Part shown: piece by piece, positions 51,062 to 60,351 of the stretch
Layout: the number at the start of each line of letters is the position of its first letter
How positions within the stretch are numbered: position 1 is the stretch's first letter
DNA from: an uncultured Lachnoclostridium sp.
GTDB lineage: Bacteria > Bacillota > Clostridia > Lachnospirales > Lachnospiraceae
Length of the DNA stretch: 64,000 bases
NCBI GenBank assembly: GCA_944381625.1
Contig: CALWLW010000016.1
Location: 18,431 to 82,430 of the forward strand
Direction: 5' to 3'
Program-made: the position numbers and the translations under genes
Notes under the pieces: model-generated
The model's database searches: none
What the model saw: only the letters and a program-made list of their open reading frames with translations
What the model was told of the DNA's origin: nothing

Positions 51062-51829
51062 TTATAGCCGTTGCAAGGGATATTCTGAAAGAATTTTGCC
51101 AAAAAGCTCAACCCGGCTTCTAACTTCCAGTTTTTCGTAAATATGGGAAATGTGTTTAAGAACCGTCTGCCTGCTGATAAAAAGTTTATCAGCAATCTGC
51201 TGCGCGGTTAAGCCTTGCAGGAGCAGAGGTAGCAACTCTTTTTCCCGTCTGGTCAACAGCTGTTCCACGGAGGTTTTGGAAGCAGAATTTGAATGGCAAA
51301 GACCGGGATTTGACGCATAAAAGTTCTGATATAAATTGGAAAGGTGAGCACATAAAAACTTTAATGCTTCTATTTCCGCATCTGAATATTGGACATTACC
51401 TGTGCGATCCATACAGAAAAGTACTTTTGGAGTGCCGTTTAAATCTGGAAGTTGGATGCCTGTGCTGTAATGAATCTTCTGGGGGCGCAGGTGTTCTCTG
51501 ACAAATTGCTCGGAATCGGAAATAAGCGTCCAGTCGATCTTTCCGGGAATTCCCTTGTTCATGGAATGACGGCTGGAAATAGCATAACGGCTGCCGTCCA
51601 GTTTGGAATAGTACTCCCGATAATCTTTTGTAACGCTTGGGTTGACACCGATTAAATATTCATCAAAAATGGCGAGTTGTTCATTTAAAAAGTAAATGCG
51701 TCCCTGGTCAAAGGGAATGAGTTTTGCAAGTTGTTCCAGAGCGTTGGTACAGAAACGGTAGCTTTCATGAATACTCCCGCATTGGAGGATAAACTCATTA
51801 AGTTTTTCAAAAGAAAATTGGAAAGCCAT
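51062..51829 (-). CDS. LuxR-type transcription regulator with N-terminal sensor domain
   Basis: 255 residues. The C-terminal helix-turn-helix is clear: LLTRREKELLPLLLQGLTAQQIADKLFISRQTVLKHISHIYEKLEVRSRVELFG (near 192-245). The first 180 residues look like a GAF-type sensor (PFDQGRIYFLNEQLAIFDEYL, VLFCMDRTGNVQYSDAEIEALKFLCAHLSNLYQN). Convergent with the MFS gene and divergent from the SDR gene (88-base gap), so it probably controls one or both. Confidence 0.88.
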   Translation of the reverse strand: MAFQFSFEKLNEFILQCGSIHESYRFCTNALEQLAKLIPFDQGRIYFLNEQLAIFDEYLIGVNPSVTKDYREYYSKLDGSRYAISSRHSMNKGIPGKIDWTLISDSEQFVREHLRPQKIHYSTGIQLPDLNGTPKVLFCMDRTGNVQYSDAEIEALKFLCAHLSNLYQNFYASNPGLCHSNSASKTSVEQLLTRREKELLPLLLQGLTAQQIADKLFISRQTVLKHISHIYEKLEVRSRVELFGKILSEYPLQRL

Positions 51830-51916
51830 GATTTCAGCCTCCTGTTACCGGCGGTAAAATATTTTGTTTATCATATCAAAAATAAAAACAAAAATCAACG
51901 AAGGAGGTATTTTTGA

Positions 51917-52849
51917 ATGAGTGAATTAAAAAAGGCGCTTGACCCGGAAACCTTGTCTTTGAACAATGTGAAATCAGCGGCACCGCTCAGTGAAGTATTT
52001 TGCCATGCTTTGGAAGGAAAGGTGGCGATTGTAACCGGTGGAGCTACCGGACTCGGCTATACGGTGGTGAACCGGCTGGCGGAAGCCGGAGCAAAGGTGG
52101 TGATTGCATCCAGAAATGAAGAGAGAGGAAACCGCGCAGTCAAAGAATTTAAGGACAGAGGGTATGAAGTCAGCTGGGTTAAGGCGGATGTAACAAAAGT
52201 TGCCGATTGTTATTCCACAGTAGATTACGCGGTAGAAACGTACGGTAAAGTGGATATTTTAGTAGCGAATGCTGCAGGTTGGTCAAGTGCCTCTTATCTT
52301 GACGTGTCGGAAGAACTGTTTGACCGGATTATAGATACAGACCTGAAAGGCGCTTATTTTATGGGACAGGCGGCGGCAAGACATATGGTGGAAAACAGGA
52401 TAAAAGGAAAAATCATATTCATTTCTTCAGCGGCCCATATGGGAGAAGGGCGAAAAGGAATCATCATGAATACTTATTATATGGCTGCAAAAGCCGGTGT
52501 GTCGGCAATGACGAAAGGGATTGCCGGAGAATTAAAGCAGTATGGAATTGGTGTAAACTGTGTGGCTCCGGGCGGAATGCTTTCCGCAGGCGTGTTTTCC
52601 CAGGGAAAAGAGGAAGAAGCAAAATATGGACCACAGCTTCAGGAAGTGGCGCAGGCGCACAGCAAGGATACACCGGTGGCAATGAATCCGGATCAGGTGG
52701 CACTTACTGTTTTTGCCATGTGTACGCCTATGGCGGATTTTATTGTGGGAGAGACTGTCAATGTAAACGGCGGAGCGTTACTGCTTACACAAGAGAGACC
52801 TTTCAGTTACACGGTGAAAGGCTGTATTCCGGGACCGGAGGGTGAATAA
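51917..52849 (+). CDS. SDR-family oxidoreductase
   Basis: 310 residues with AAGGAGGTATTTTTGA upstream. Rossmann motif VTGGATGLG near 41-49, NAAG near 116-119, the catalytic Ser in FISSAAHMG and the YxxxK pair in TYYMAAKAG near 189-197 are present. It is longer than the 250-residue norm, with a 33-residue N-terminal extension. Reduces or oxidises a hydroxyl/ketone with NAD(P). It pairs with the PanB-like gene 50 bases downstream. Confidence 0.9.
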   Translation: MSELKKALDPETLSLNNVKSAAPLSEVFCHALEGKVAIVTGGATGLGYTVVNRLAEAGAKVVIASRNEERGNRAVKEFKDRGYEVSWVKADVTKVADCYSTVDYAVETYGKVDILVANAAGWSSASYLDVSEELFDRIIDTDLKGAYFMGQAAARHMVENRIKGKIIFISSAAHMGEGRKGIIMNTYYMAAKAGVSAMTKGIAGELKQYGIGVNCVAPGGMLSAGVFSQGKEEEAKYGPQLQEVAQAHSKDTPVAMNPDQVALTVFAMCTPMADFIVGETVNVNGGALLLTQERPFSYTVKGCIPGPEGE

Positions 52850-52899
52850 AAAAGATTTATCGCCGCAATATGCGGTAATAAGGAAAGGAGAACATAAAA

Positions 52900-53766
52900 A
52901 TGGCAAGAGAAAAAGCGGAAGTAAAAATGGCAGCGGTAGAACAGGGAAGACAGACAGTCTGGCACCTTCAGAAAATGAAGGATGAGGGAAAAAAGATTTC
53001 TATGGTCGGCACAGCAAATCTGCCCCCAATCTTTACTACTTTCTGTGAAAAGGCGGGGATCAATTTGGTTCGATATACTGCGCCAGGAGAAAACAGCGCC
53101 ATGCGGGCGGCCAATATTGCATGGTGGACAAGGGATCAGAGAAAAGCAGCGCCCAATATCTGTCTGAATGCGGTTATGCAGACACAGCAATATGGAGACG
53201 CGGCAACGGCAGTAAAAGAAGGCTCTATCTTAATGGCGGATGGCGCGGATTCGGTTCTCTGTATGGGCGTCACAAATGAGGTATTAAAAGCTATGGCAGA
53301 TAACCATATCGCTGTATTTGGACATGTGGGATGCCTTTCTGGCTGGCAGACCGGACGTTTTGGAGGATACCGCAGAGTTGGAAAAACAGCGGATGAAGCG
53401 ATGGAGATTTATCGCCAGGCATATGAGTATCAGGAAAACGGCATGGTTGGCATGACCATTGAAATGACCAATATTGAGGTGACCAATGCGATTGCCAGGA
53501 AACTGCGGATTCCGGTGATTGCGGTGGCAGCCGGCGGTGCGGCAGACGGGGCAGAGATGGTAATTTATGATCTGCTTGGCTTTATTCCGCAGGGAGCTAT
53601 GGCAAAGCATTCCAAAGCATATGCGGATCTGCGCACCAGTACCATTGAGGGATATATGAAGTTTGACAAAGAAGTAAAAGAGGGCATCTATCCGGCTCCG
53701 GAAAATGGCTGGGCCATGGACGAGAGAGAACTGGATAAATTTATGAACGCAATCGAAAATGCCTAA
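52900..53766 (+). CDS. divergent PanB-like TIM-barrel protein
   Basis: 288 residues, GGAAAGGAG upstream. The second half follows ketopantoate hydroxymethyltransferase closely: FGHVGCLSGWQTGRFGGYRRVGKTADEAM, IEMTNIEVTNAIARKLRIPVIAVAAGGAADGAEMVIYDLLGF and KHSKAYADL. The metal-ligand motifs of PanB are not kept: VGDS is replaced by VRYTAPGE, the (A)DMPFGSY region by LNAVMQTQQYGD, and VKLEG by VLCMGV, while the catalytic Glu position (LECVP, here IEMTN) is retained. It is therefore a paralogue with another substrate. It may act with the SDR enzyme encoded upstream. Confidence 0.72.
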   Translation: MAREKAEVKMAAVEQGRQTVWHLQKMKDEGKKISMVGTANLPPIFTTFCEKAGINLVRYTAPGENSAMRAANIAWWTRDQRKAAPNICLNAVMQTQQYGDAATAVKEGSILMADGADSVLCMGVTNEVLKAMADNHIAVFGHVGCLSGWQTGRFGGYRRVGKTADEAMEIYRQAYEYQENGMVGMTIEMTNIEVTNAIARKLRIPVIAVAAGGAADGAEMVIYDLLGFIPQGAMAKHSKAYADLRTSTIEGYMKFDKEVKEGIYPAPENGWAMDERELDKFMNAIENA

Positions 53767-53795
53767 AGTATAACTTATTAATTGAAATTTCTACA

Positions 53796-53842
53796 AAAAG
53801 CATCGCCTTAACAGTGCCTCTGCACTTTGGCGATGCTTTTTT
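53796..53842. terminator. bidirectional terminator between PanB-like and AraC-type genes
   Basis: AAAAGCATCGCC (53796-53807) pairs with GGCGATGCTTTT (53829-53840), with an inner AGTG/CACT-like stem, and T runs on both strands. Confidence 0.9.
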
Positions 53843-53863
53843 CTATAAATGTTCAGGCTTGTC

Positions 53864-54736
53864 CTATCCTCTGTACCTTTTTACAAATTCGGAGGGCGTG
53901 GAGTATGTATATTTTTTAAATACCGCGGCGAAATAACTGCTGGTATTGAAACCAAGCTGAAGAGCCGTCTCGGTCTTGGACATCCCCTCCAGCAGAAGCT
54001 GCTTGGCCACTTCGATCTTCTGCGTATTTACAAAACTGCGCGGCGAGATCCCGATTTCTTTTTTAAATTTCACTTTGAACTGGGGGACCGACAGGTTGCT
54101 GCAGGCGGCCAGCTGTTCCATGGTGATCTCCGTCTCAATATGATCAAAAATATAGTTCAGCGCCTGATAAATTTCCTTAGACACCGACTGCTGTTTCATG
54201 GAAAGACTGCTCAGAAGATTCAGAAAGAGAACCAGATAGCTGGCAGTCAGGTATGGGGACATGCCGTTGACAGCCAGTCCGAAAGCCTGGCGCAGATAAG
54301 AAAAGGGCTCGTCTGTATCCAGCTTGATAAGATGGCGGCGGATATCCTGCAGGCGCTGGATCAGATCCCGGGCAGCGTCTTCCTGCAGAAAAAGAAAACC
54401 TTCCTCGGGACGGCAGTCCAGCTGGAGCCAGTAGAACTCCCCGTGGAAAAGGGGGAACTGGCTGGTGCTGTGTACCTCGTTGGGATAGGCCACGAAGATA
54501 TCTCCTCCGGATGCTTTATAGTTCTGATCCTGTGCCTGGAAAATGAAAGATCCGTCATAGATCAGGGTGAATTCAAAGCAGTCTTCGTGATAATGGGCCT
54601 GAAGGGGCGCGATGGAACTGGTCATCAGATGGTGGGCCAGTACGCGGACGCCGGGAACCCGGACTTCTGCATTGGTAAGTACAATGCGGTCTTTAGAGGC
54701 GAAATAAGAATCTCTCCAGTTAATTGCAGTTCCCAT
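53864..54736 (-). CDS. AraC-family transcription regulator
   Basis: 290 residues. The N-terminal cupin-like sensor (residues 20-140; VRVLAHHLMTSSIAPLQAHYHEDCFEFTLIYDGSFIF) is followed by two helix-turn-helix units (TMEQLAACSNLSVPQFKVKFKKEIGISPRSFVNTQKIEVAKQLLLEGMSKTETALQLGFNTSSYFAAVFKKYTYSTPSEFVKRYR). Divergent from the cupin/UroD/ABC operon, so it is the probable regulator of that operon, responding to its substrate. Confidence 0.9.
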   Translation of the reverse strand: MGTAINWRDSYFASKDRIVLTNAEVRVPGVRVLAHHLMTSSIAPLQAHYHEDCFEFTLIYDGSFIFQAQDQNYKASGGDIFVAYPNEVHSTSQFPLFHGEFYWLQLDCRPEEGFLFLQEDAARDLIQRLQDIRRHLIKLDTDEPFSYLRQAFGLAVNGMSPYLTASYLVLFLNLLSSLSMKQQSVSKEIYQALNYIFDHIETEITMEQLAACSNLSVPQFKVKFKKEIGISPRSFVNTQKIEVAKQLLLEGMSKTETALQLGFNTSSYFAAVFKKYTYSTPSEFVKRYRG

Positions 54737-54900
54737 GGAAATCCCCCTCTGATAATTGATAAATTTGTATGGAATACATAACCGATTGCATTACATTTTT
54801 AATAATAATATAATCCATATTGTAAATAGTCAATAAAAAAAAGAAGAAATAAAGAGAAAAAATAGCTATTTTTCAGAATGGAAGGAGGCAGTGAACTTAT

Positions 54901-55308
54901 ATGCTGGTGAAAGAGCTTAACGACGAAAGTCCAGGCTATCACCCGTTTTTAATTAAGAAATTCTGGCAGGTGGCAAAATTGAATTACTGCAGATCTCAGG
55001 ATCTGGAAAATATAAAAGATCTGGAGATCCATATGAATACGGACGAGACATTTACTTTGCTGAAGGGGGACGCGTTTTTGATAGCGGCGCAGGATGGACA
55101 AGAAGAGATAGAAATGGTTCGTCTGAAGCCGGGGATCACTTATAACGTACCGGCGGGGGTCTGGCATAACATCGCCATGGAGGAAGGCTGCAGCGTTCTG
55201 ATCACGGAGAACGCGGGCACGCACGAAGAAGAAAAAAGGCTGTATGCTCTGCCGGAGACAGCCCGCAAGAGGATAAAAGAGTTCCAGAAAATGGAGGTTG
55301 CTATATGA
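54901..55308 (+). CDS. cupin-fold protein
   Basis: 135 residues, GGAAGGAGG upstream. The cupin core is ENIKDLEIHMNTDETFTLLKGDAFLIAAQDGQEEIEMVRLKPGITYNVPAGVWHNIAMEEGCSVLITEN, with the His of HMNTDE and the second motif PAGVWHNI. Small cupins often isomerise or bind sugars or regulate. It overlaps the start of the UroD-family gene by 4 bases. Confidence 0.82.
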   Translation: MLVKELNDESPGYHPFLIKKFWQVAKLNYCRSQDLENIKDLEIHMNTDETFTLLKGDAFLIAAQDGQEEIEMVRLKPGITYNVPAGVWHNIAMEEGCSVLITENAGTHEEEKRLYALPETARKRIKEFQKMEVAI

Positions 55309-56390
55309 AGGAGATGACGTCACTGGAGAGGGTGCAGGCGGTTCTGCGAGGAGAGATCCCGGATTACCTTCCTGTGATTCCGCAAAGCTTTATGTTTGCC
55401 ATGAGCGATGGCGGCTACAGCATCGGAAAGGTAAACCGCAGCCCGGCTATTATGGCGGAATGCCATCTTGAATGCAGGGAGAAATATGGATATGATGGAT
55501 GCGTCATCGATGTGGACGACTCGACGCTGGCCGAGGCCTGCGGCGCAAAGGTGATCTACCGGGATGACAATGTGGCTGTGGTGAAGGAAAGCGAGCCGGT
55601 CCTGACAGACCTGCGTCAGATCGACGACCTGAAGATCCCGGATCCGAAAAAAGACGGACGGCTTTCTGAGTGGCTGGAGACCACGTCCAGGATCGCAGAA
55701 AAAATAGGAAAAGAAGCGGTCGTCATGGGCCGGGCAGATCAGGGGCCGTTCAATCTGCTGTGTCTCCTGAGAGGAACGCAGGATTTTATGCTGGATCTGC
55801 TGGAGGAGGACGAGGAAGTGATCCTGCACGCGCTGGAATGGGCCACAGAGGCACATGTGGCGTTTGCGAAAGCGCAGCTGGAAGCGGGAGCCACCATGAC
55901 CAGCATGGGCGACGCGTATGCCAGCCCCAATCTTGTATCGCCGGACATTTACCGCAGATACGCGAAACCATATGAAGAAAAGGTTGTGGAGCAGGTGCAG
56001 ACGGCCGAAAAAGCCTATTCGATACATATCTGCGGCGATACCAATAAGATCATTGAAGATATGGGGCAGACCGGGGCAAGGATCCTGGAGGTAGACTGGA
56101 AGCTGGACATGGGAAAGGCCAGACGCGTGATACCGGAAAATGTGGTTCTGATGGGAAATGTGAATCCCAGCGATCCTCTTTATCTGGGAGGTCCCGAAGA
56201 AGTGGATCAGGCGGTGAAGGACGTGGTGGAAGCCGTCTGCGGAAAAGGGCTGATCATCAGCTCCGGATGTGCCATCGGAGCCAACACCAGCCCGGAAAAT
56301 ATGAAAGCGCTGATTACAGCGGCAAGAAAGTACGGAACACATGAAAATGTGTCACAGTTACAAGGAAAGAGGAAAAAGGAGGAAAAGTAA
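55305..56390 (+). CDS. uroporphyrinogen decarboxylase-family protein (methyltransferase-like)
   Basis: 361 residues. URO-D fold signs: MTSLERVQAVLRGEIPDYLPVIPQSF, KYGYDGCVIDVDDSTLAEACGAKV, GDAYASPNLVSPDIYRRYAKPYEEKVVEQVQTAEKAYSIHICGDTNKIIEDMGQTGARILEVDW and VLMGNVNPSDPLYLGGPEEV. The HICG(D/N) motif with Cys is the zinc/substrate site of MtaA-type corrinoid methyltransferases. In this operon with a sugar-type ABC transporter it may act on a methylated compound; not heme synthesis. Confidence 0.85.
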   Translation: MKEMTSLERVQAVLRGEIPDYLPVIPQSFMFAMSDGGYSIGKVNRSPAIMAECHLECREKYGYDGCVIDVDDSTLAEACGAKVIYRDDNVAVVKESEPVLTDLRQIDDLKIPDPKKDGRLSEWLETTSRIAEKIGKEAVVMGRADQGPFNLLCLLRGTQDFMLDLLEEDEEVILHALEWATEAHVAFAKAQLEAGATMTSMGDAYASPNLVSPDIYRRYAKPYEEKVVEQVQTAEKAYSIHICGDTNKIIEDMGQTGARILEVDWKLDMGKARRVIPENVVLMGNVNPSDPLYLGGPEEVDQAVKDVVEAVCGKGLIISSGCAIGANTSPENMKALITAARKYGTHENVSQLQGKRKKEEK

Positions 56391-56391
56391 C

Positions 56392-57501
56392 ATGAAAAAG
56401 AAGAAAGTGACAGCGATTCTTTTGGCGGGAGCAATGGCATTTGGCCTGGCGGCCTGCGGCGGAGGAGGAACGGATTCGGCCGGCACAGACGCGCAGAGCG
56501 CGGCGGCTGATACGGCTGAGACCGGTGCGGATGCAAAAGACGCGCAGGGAGCAGAGGCTGCCGACAGTGAGGAAGGAGCCGGCGCGTCTGACATTACGGT
56601 GGCAGGAATCGTTTTCCAGGACGATCAGTTTATGAATATGCTGACACAGGGATATGTGGCGGCTGCGGAAGAATACGGTGTGACCATCATGACGGATAAT
56701 ACGAACAATGACGCGGCGAGAGAGGTGGAACTGATCAATACCTATGTGGCCCAGGGCGTGGACGGACTGGTTATTGCTCCGCTGAATGCAGACGCTTCTG
56801 TGGCAGCGCTCCGTGCGGCGGATGAAAAAGGGATGAAGATTGCCCTGACCAATATCGACCTGACAGACGCAGAATTTATCGTGGGCGGATATACTTCCAA
56901 CGATTATGACAACTGCTATCAGGCCGGCCTGGAAGCGGCGGCGATCCTGAAAGAAAAAGTAGGGGAAGACACGGCTAAGATTGCGACGATCCAGTTCGCT
57001 TCTCAGCTTCCGGACGTGTCCAAAAACAGGGTAGATGGTTATCTGAAAGGGCTGGAAGACGGCGGCGTGAAATATGAAGTAGTGGCAAATCAGGACGCAT
57101 GGCTTCAGGATACGGCGCTGGAGGCCGCTTCCAGCATTATTACCGCAAATGCGGATCTGGATGCAATGATCGCTGTGAATGACGGCGGAACCATCGGTAC
57201 GGTGACCGCGGTGCAGAACGCCGGAAAATCCGGTGAGATCATGGTATTCGGACATGATGGATCGGATCAGATTTCCAGTATGATCCTGGACGAGAACAGC
57301 CCCCTGCAGAGCATTGTGGCACAGGACCCTTATGGCATGGGATATGAAGCCATGAGCGCGCTGATCAAAGCGATCCAGGGAGAAGATTATTCTGCAACTC
57401 AGGGAAAATGTGAATATATGGAAGGTATTATTCTTTCCAAGAGAGATACAGAGGCAGTCAACAGCTGGCGCGTGGACAACGGTTTTGAAGCTATCGATTA
57501 A
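56392..57501 (+). CDS. sugar-type ABC transporter substrate-binding lipoprotein
   Basis: 369 residues from ATG 56392. Signal and lipobox: MKKKKVTAILLAGAMAFGLAACGGGGT. A long Ala/Asp/Glu-rich linker (25-75) leads to a type I periplasmic-binding fold (DITVAGIVFQDDQFMNMLTQGYVAAAEEYGVTIMTDNTNND, then VDGLVIAPLNADASVAAL and FGHDGSDQISSMILDEN). It delivers a sugar or polyol to the ABC pair downstream. Preceded by AAAAAGGAGG just before its ATG. Confidence 0.93.
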   Translation: MKKKKVTAILLAGAMAFGLAACGGGGTDSAGTDAQSAAADTAETGADAKDAQGAEAADSEEGAGASDITVAGIVFQDDQFMNMLTQGYVAAAEEYGVTIMTDNTNNDAAREVELINTYVAQGVDGLVIAPLNADASVAALRAADEKGMKIALTNIDLTDAEFIVGGYTSNDYDNCYQAGLEAAAILKEKVGEDTAKIATIQFASQLPDVSKNRVDGYLKGLEDGGVKYEVVANQDAWLQDTALEAASSIITANADLDAMIAVNDGGTIGTVTAVQNAGKSGEIMVFGHDGSDQISSMILDENSPLQSIVAQDPYGMGYEAMSALIKAIQGEDYSATQGKCEYMEGIILSKRDTEAVNSWRVDNGFEAID

Positions 57502-57510
57502 AAACTGAAC

Positions 57511-57533
57511 AGGCGGAAGCCCGGCTTCCGCCT
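57511..57533 (+). terminator. stable hairpin between binding-protein and ATPase genes
   Basis: AGGCGGAAGC-ccg-GCTTCCGCCT forms a 10-bp stem right after the substrate-binding gene. No T run follows, so it may partly stop transcription or protect the mRNA end and keep the binding protein in excess. Confidence 0.55.
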
Positions 57534-57580
57534 GCCGGCCGTATACCGGAAAAAGTTGATGGGGAAAGGTCAAGTAAGGT

Positions 57581-59071
57581 ATGAGTATTCTGCGAACAGA
57601 AGAAATTTCAAAACAATATCCGGGATGCCTGGCGCTGGATCAGGTCAGCGTTTCTTTTGAAAGCGGGAAGGTAAACGCTTTGCTGGGGAAGAACGGTTCA
57701 GGAAAATCAACGCTGGTAAAATGTTTCTCAGGAGCCATCCAGCCCACAAACGGAGCATTTTATCTTGATGATGAAAAACTCTCCTTTCATTCGCCTTCAG
57801 AAGCTAACGCGAAGGGGTTTGCGACTGTATATCAGGAGATGAGCCTGGTACCAAGCCTGACAGTCACGGAAAATATTTTCCTGGGGAAGATGCCCAGGAA
57901 GGGCAGATTTGTAGATTGGAAAAAAGCTCATAAGATGGCAGGGGAAATGCTCGCATCCATGGGGGTAAAGATAAATCCCAAGGAGATTGTCTCCAGGCTG
58001 CCCATGTGGCAGTGCCAGGTGGTGGAGATCACAAAAGCCATGAGCCTCCACCCTAAAGTGCTGATGCTGGACGAGCCTACCTCTTCGCTGGCCTCCAGTG
58101 AGGTGGAGAGCTTATTTAAAGTAATCCGGGAATTGAAGAAACAGGATATTATTATTATCTATATTTCCCATAAGCTCCATGAGATACCGGAGATCACGGA
58201 TACGATTACCGTTTTAAGAGACGGGAAATTTGTCGGAGCTGTGAATACAAAAGAGGTGAAACATCAGGATATTATCAGCATGATGTTCGGCGAAGTATCC
58301 ATACGGCAGCGTCCGAAGGAACTGAAGGTACAGGAAGGAACCGTTCTTGAGGTGAAAGACCTGTGCCGCAAAGATAAATTTGAAAACGTCAGTTTTTCTC
58401 TGAGAAAAGGAGAGGTTCTTGGAATCGCAGGGATGCTGGGCGCGGGAAGAACCGAACTTTTGAAATCTATTTTCGGGGCGGATCCCTATGACAGCGGAGA
58501 AGTGTGGGTGAACGGACAGAAGGCGCCCAGACATGCCAGCCCTATTACTATGAAAAAACTTGGGATGGGTCTGACACCGGAAGACAGAAAGAATGAGGGA
58601 CTGATCTTGATCCATTCTATTCAGGATAATCTTTGTTATGCAAGTATGGAAAAGACGGCCCGCGGCTGGTTTGAGGACCGGACGATGAGAAACAGAGCCG
58701 CGGAGGACCAGATCAGGGATCTTCAGATCAAAATCCCCGACAAGGCGGCGCCGGTCAGTTCACTTTCCGGAGGCAACCAGCAGAAAGTGGTGGTGGGAAA
58801 CTGGCTGAATACGAATCCCATGATCATGCTGTATGATGAACCTTCACGGGGAATCGATGTGAATGCGAAACAGCAGATTTTTGAGATTATGTGGAAACAG
58901 GCGGCGAAAGGGATCTCGACCATCTTTGTTTCATCGGAGCTGGAAGAACTGTTGGAAGTCTGTCATCGTATCCTGATTATGAAGGACGGCAGGATAACAG
59001 GCGAAGTAAATCCGGACGATATTAATATCAATGAATTATACGCTTACAGTATGGGGGATACGGACGAATGA
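57581..59071 (+). CDS. sugar-type ABC transporter, double ATP-binding subunit
   Basis: 496 residues, RbsA/MglA architecture. The first domain has Walker A LLGKNGSGKSTLVK and Walker B VLMLDEPTSSLASSE; the second has the degenerate GMLGAGRTELLKS, a canonical signature LSGGNQQKVVVGNWL and Walker B IMLYDEPSRGIDVNAKQ. Powers uptake of the ligand bound by the upstream lipoprotein. Overlaps the permease start by 4 bases. Confidence 0.95.
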   Translation: MSILRTEEISKQYPGCLALDQVSVSFESGKVNALLGKNGSGKSTLVKCFSGAIQPTNGAFYLDDEKLSFHSPSEANAKGFATVYQEMSLVPSLTVTENIFLGKMPRKGRFVDWKKAHKMAGEMLASMGVKINPKEIVSRLPMWQCQVVEITKAMSLHPKVLMLDEPTSSLASSEVESLFKVIRELKKQDIIIIYISHKLHEIPEITDTITVLRDGKFVGAVNTKEVKHQDIISMMFGEVSIRQRPKELKVQEGTVLEVKDLCRKDKFENVSFSLRKGEVLGIAGMLGAGRTELLKSIFGADPYDSGEVWVNGQKAPRHASPITMKKLGMGLTPEDRKNEGLILIHSIQDNLCYASMEKTARGWFEDRTMRNRAAEDQIRDLQIKIPDKAAPVSSLSGGNQQKVVVGNWLNTNPMIMLYDEPSRGIDVNAKQQIFEIMWKQAAKGISTIFVSSELEELLEVCHRILIMKDGRITGEVNPDDININELYAYSMGDTDE

Positions 59072-60045
59072 GCAAGAACAAGATAAAAAATCTATTATTA
59101 GATCATACCATAGAAATTCTTCTGGTACTGGTGGTGATCATCATGACAGTGGCCACGCCCACATTTCTGACGCCGGCGAATATATTGAATATTTTTCGGA
59201 ACCAGGCGATGAAAGGTGTAATTGCATTCGGTATGACGCTGGTGATTATCTCCGGACAGATTGACCTGTCGGTGGGGTCGCAGGTGGCTCTTTCCGGCGT
59301 TATTATCGCCCGGTTCTGTCAGGACCTTCCTGCGGCGCTGGGAATCAGCACGGATGCAGCCTGCGTGATCGGTATCGCGGCCGCAGTGGTATCGTCGATT
59401 GCGATTGGATGGATTCACGCATTCCTCCAGCACAAATTTAATATGCCGGCATTTATCATTACGCTGGCAAGTCTGAATCTGCTGTATGGTCTGGCGGGAA
59501 GAATCTGCGGAGGTTTTCCGATTGCCAACGTATTTCCCGGATGGTTTACACAGCTTGGTGTGGGCAGCGTGTTCGGCATCATCCCTATCCCGGCTGTGAT
59601 CCTGGTACTTATTTTCGTCATCTGTTATATTGTTATGACGTTCACGACGACGGGGCGATCGGTCTATGCGGTGGGAGGCAACGCAGAATCTGCAAGACTG
59701 AGCGGTATCCATGTGTTCAGGACGAAGATCATCGTATTTGCGGCAGTGCAGGTAATGTGCGTACTGGCAGGGATGATGCACAGCGCGCAGGTTGCCTCCG
59801 GATCTTTCAGCTTTGGGCGCGGCTGGGAGGTGGACGTGATCTCGGCGGTAGTGATCGGCGGAACCAGCATGAACGGCGGGATTGGAAAACCCTGGGGAAC
59901 ATTGATGGGTATTCTCTTCCTGGGCGTTATTACAAATGCTATGACGCTTCTGAACGTGGGCGTTTATATGCAGTATGTGGTAAAGGGCCTGGTGATGGTG
60001 ATGGCAGTTTTCCTGTCCATGTACCAGGCGAAAGCGAAGGCGTAA
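59068..60045 (+). CDS. sugar-type ABC transporter permease (RbsC-like)
   Basis: 325 residues with about ten helices. The GMTLVIISGQIDLSVGSQVALSG motif (near 50-72) and GVAAVVIGGTSMNGGIGKPWGTLMGILFLGVITNAM-like cytoplasmic coupling region are typical of RbsC/XylH-type permeases. Its start overlaps the ATPase end. Last transporter gene of the operon. Confidence 0.93.
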   Translation: MSKNKIKNLLLDHTIEILLVLVVIIMTVATPTFLTPANILNIFRNQAMKGVIAFGMTLVIISGQIDLSVGSQVALSGVIIARFCQDLPAALGISTDAACVIGIAAAVVSSIAIGWIHAFLQHKFNMPAFIITLASLNLLYGLAGRICGGFPIANVFPGWFTQLGVGSVFGIIPIPAVILVLIFVICYIVMTFTTTGRSVYAVGGNAESARLSGIHVFRTKIIVFAAVQVMCVLAGMMHSAQVASGSFSFGRGWEVDVISAVVIGGTSMNGGIGKPWGTLMGILFLGVITNAMTLLNVGVYMQYVVKGLVMVMAVFLSMYQAKAKA

Positions 60046-60351
60046 GACAAAAATGTGAAAACCGGCTGGTAAAACAAGGGCAGCAGGTAAAAAACGGCTG
60101 TGAAAACAAAACAGCGAAGAAAACAGTTGTACGGCAGGGGCAGATATTTCAGAAAGAACGAAAAGCTGAAAGTCTGCCTTGTGTCTTTTTTTCCGATATG
60201 CTACAATCAATTTACGAAGATCGGAATTCCGGTGAGATCTCACCACATTTCCCAATTACTTTTAAATTTGCGCATGGAAGGGCTTTTGAATTTTGCGTGC
60301 GCCGACCTTTTATGTGTAAATCTTTCTGAAAGGAGGCTTTTTAGCAAAAAT
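60046..60351 (+). other. intergenic gap, nothing firm
   Basis: Contains no convincing gene. Frames reading through belong to the next gene or to shadows. The only clear sign is AAGGAGG near 60330-60336, 15 bases before the next ATG. Confidence 0.5.
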
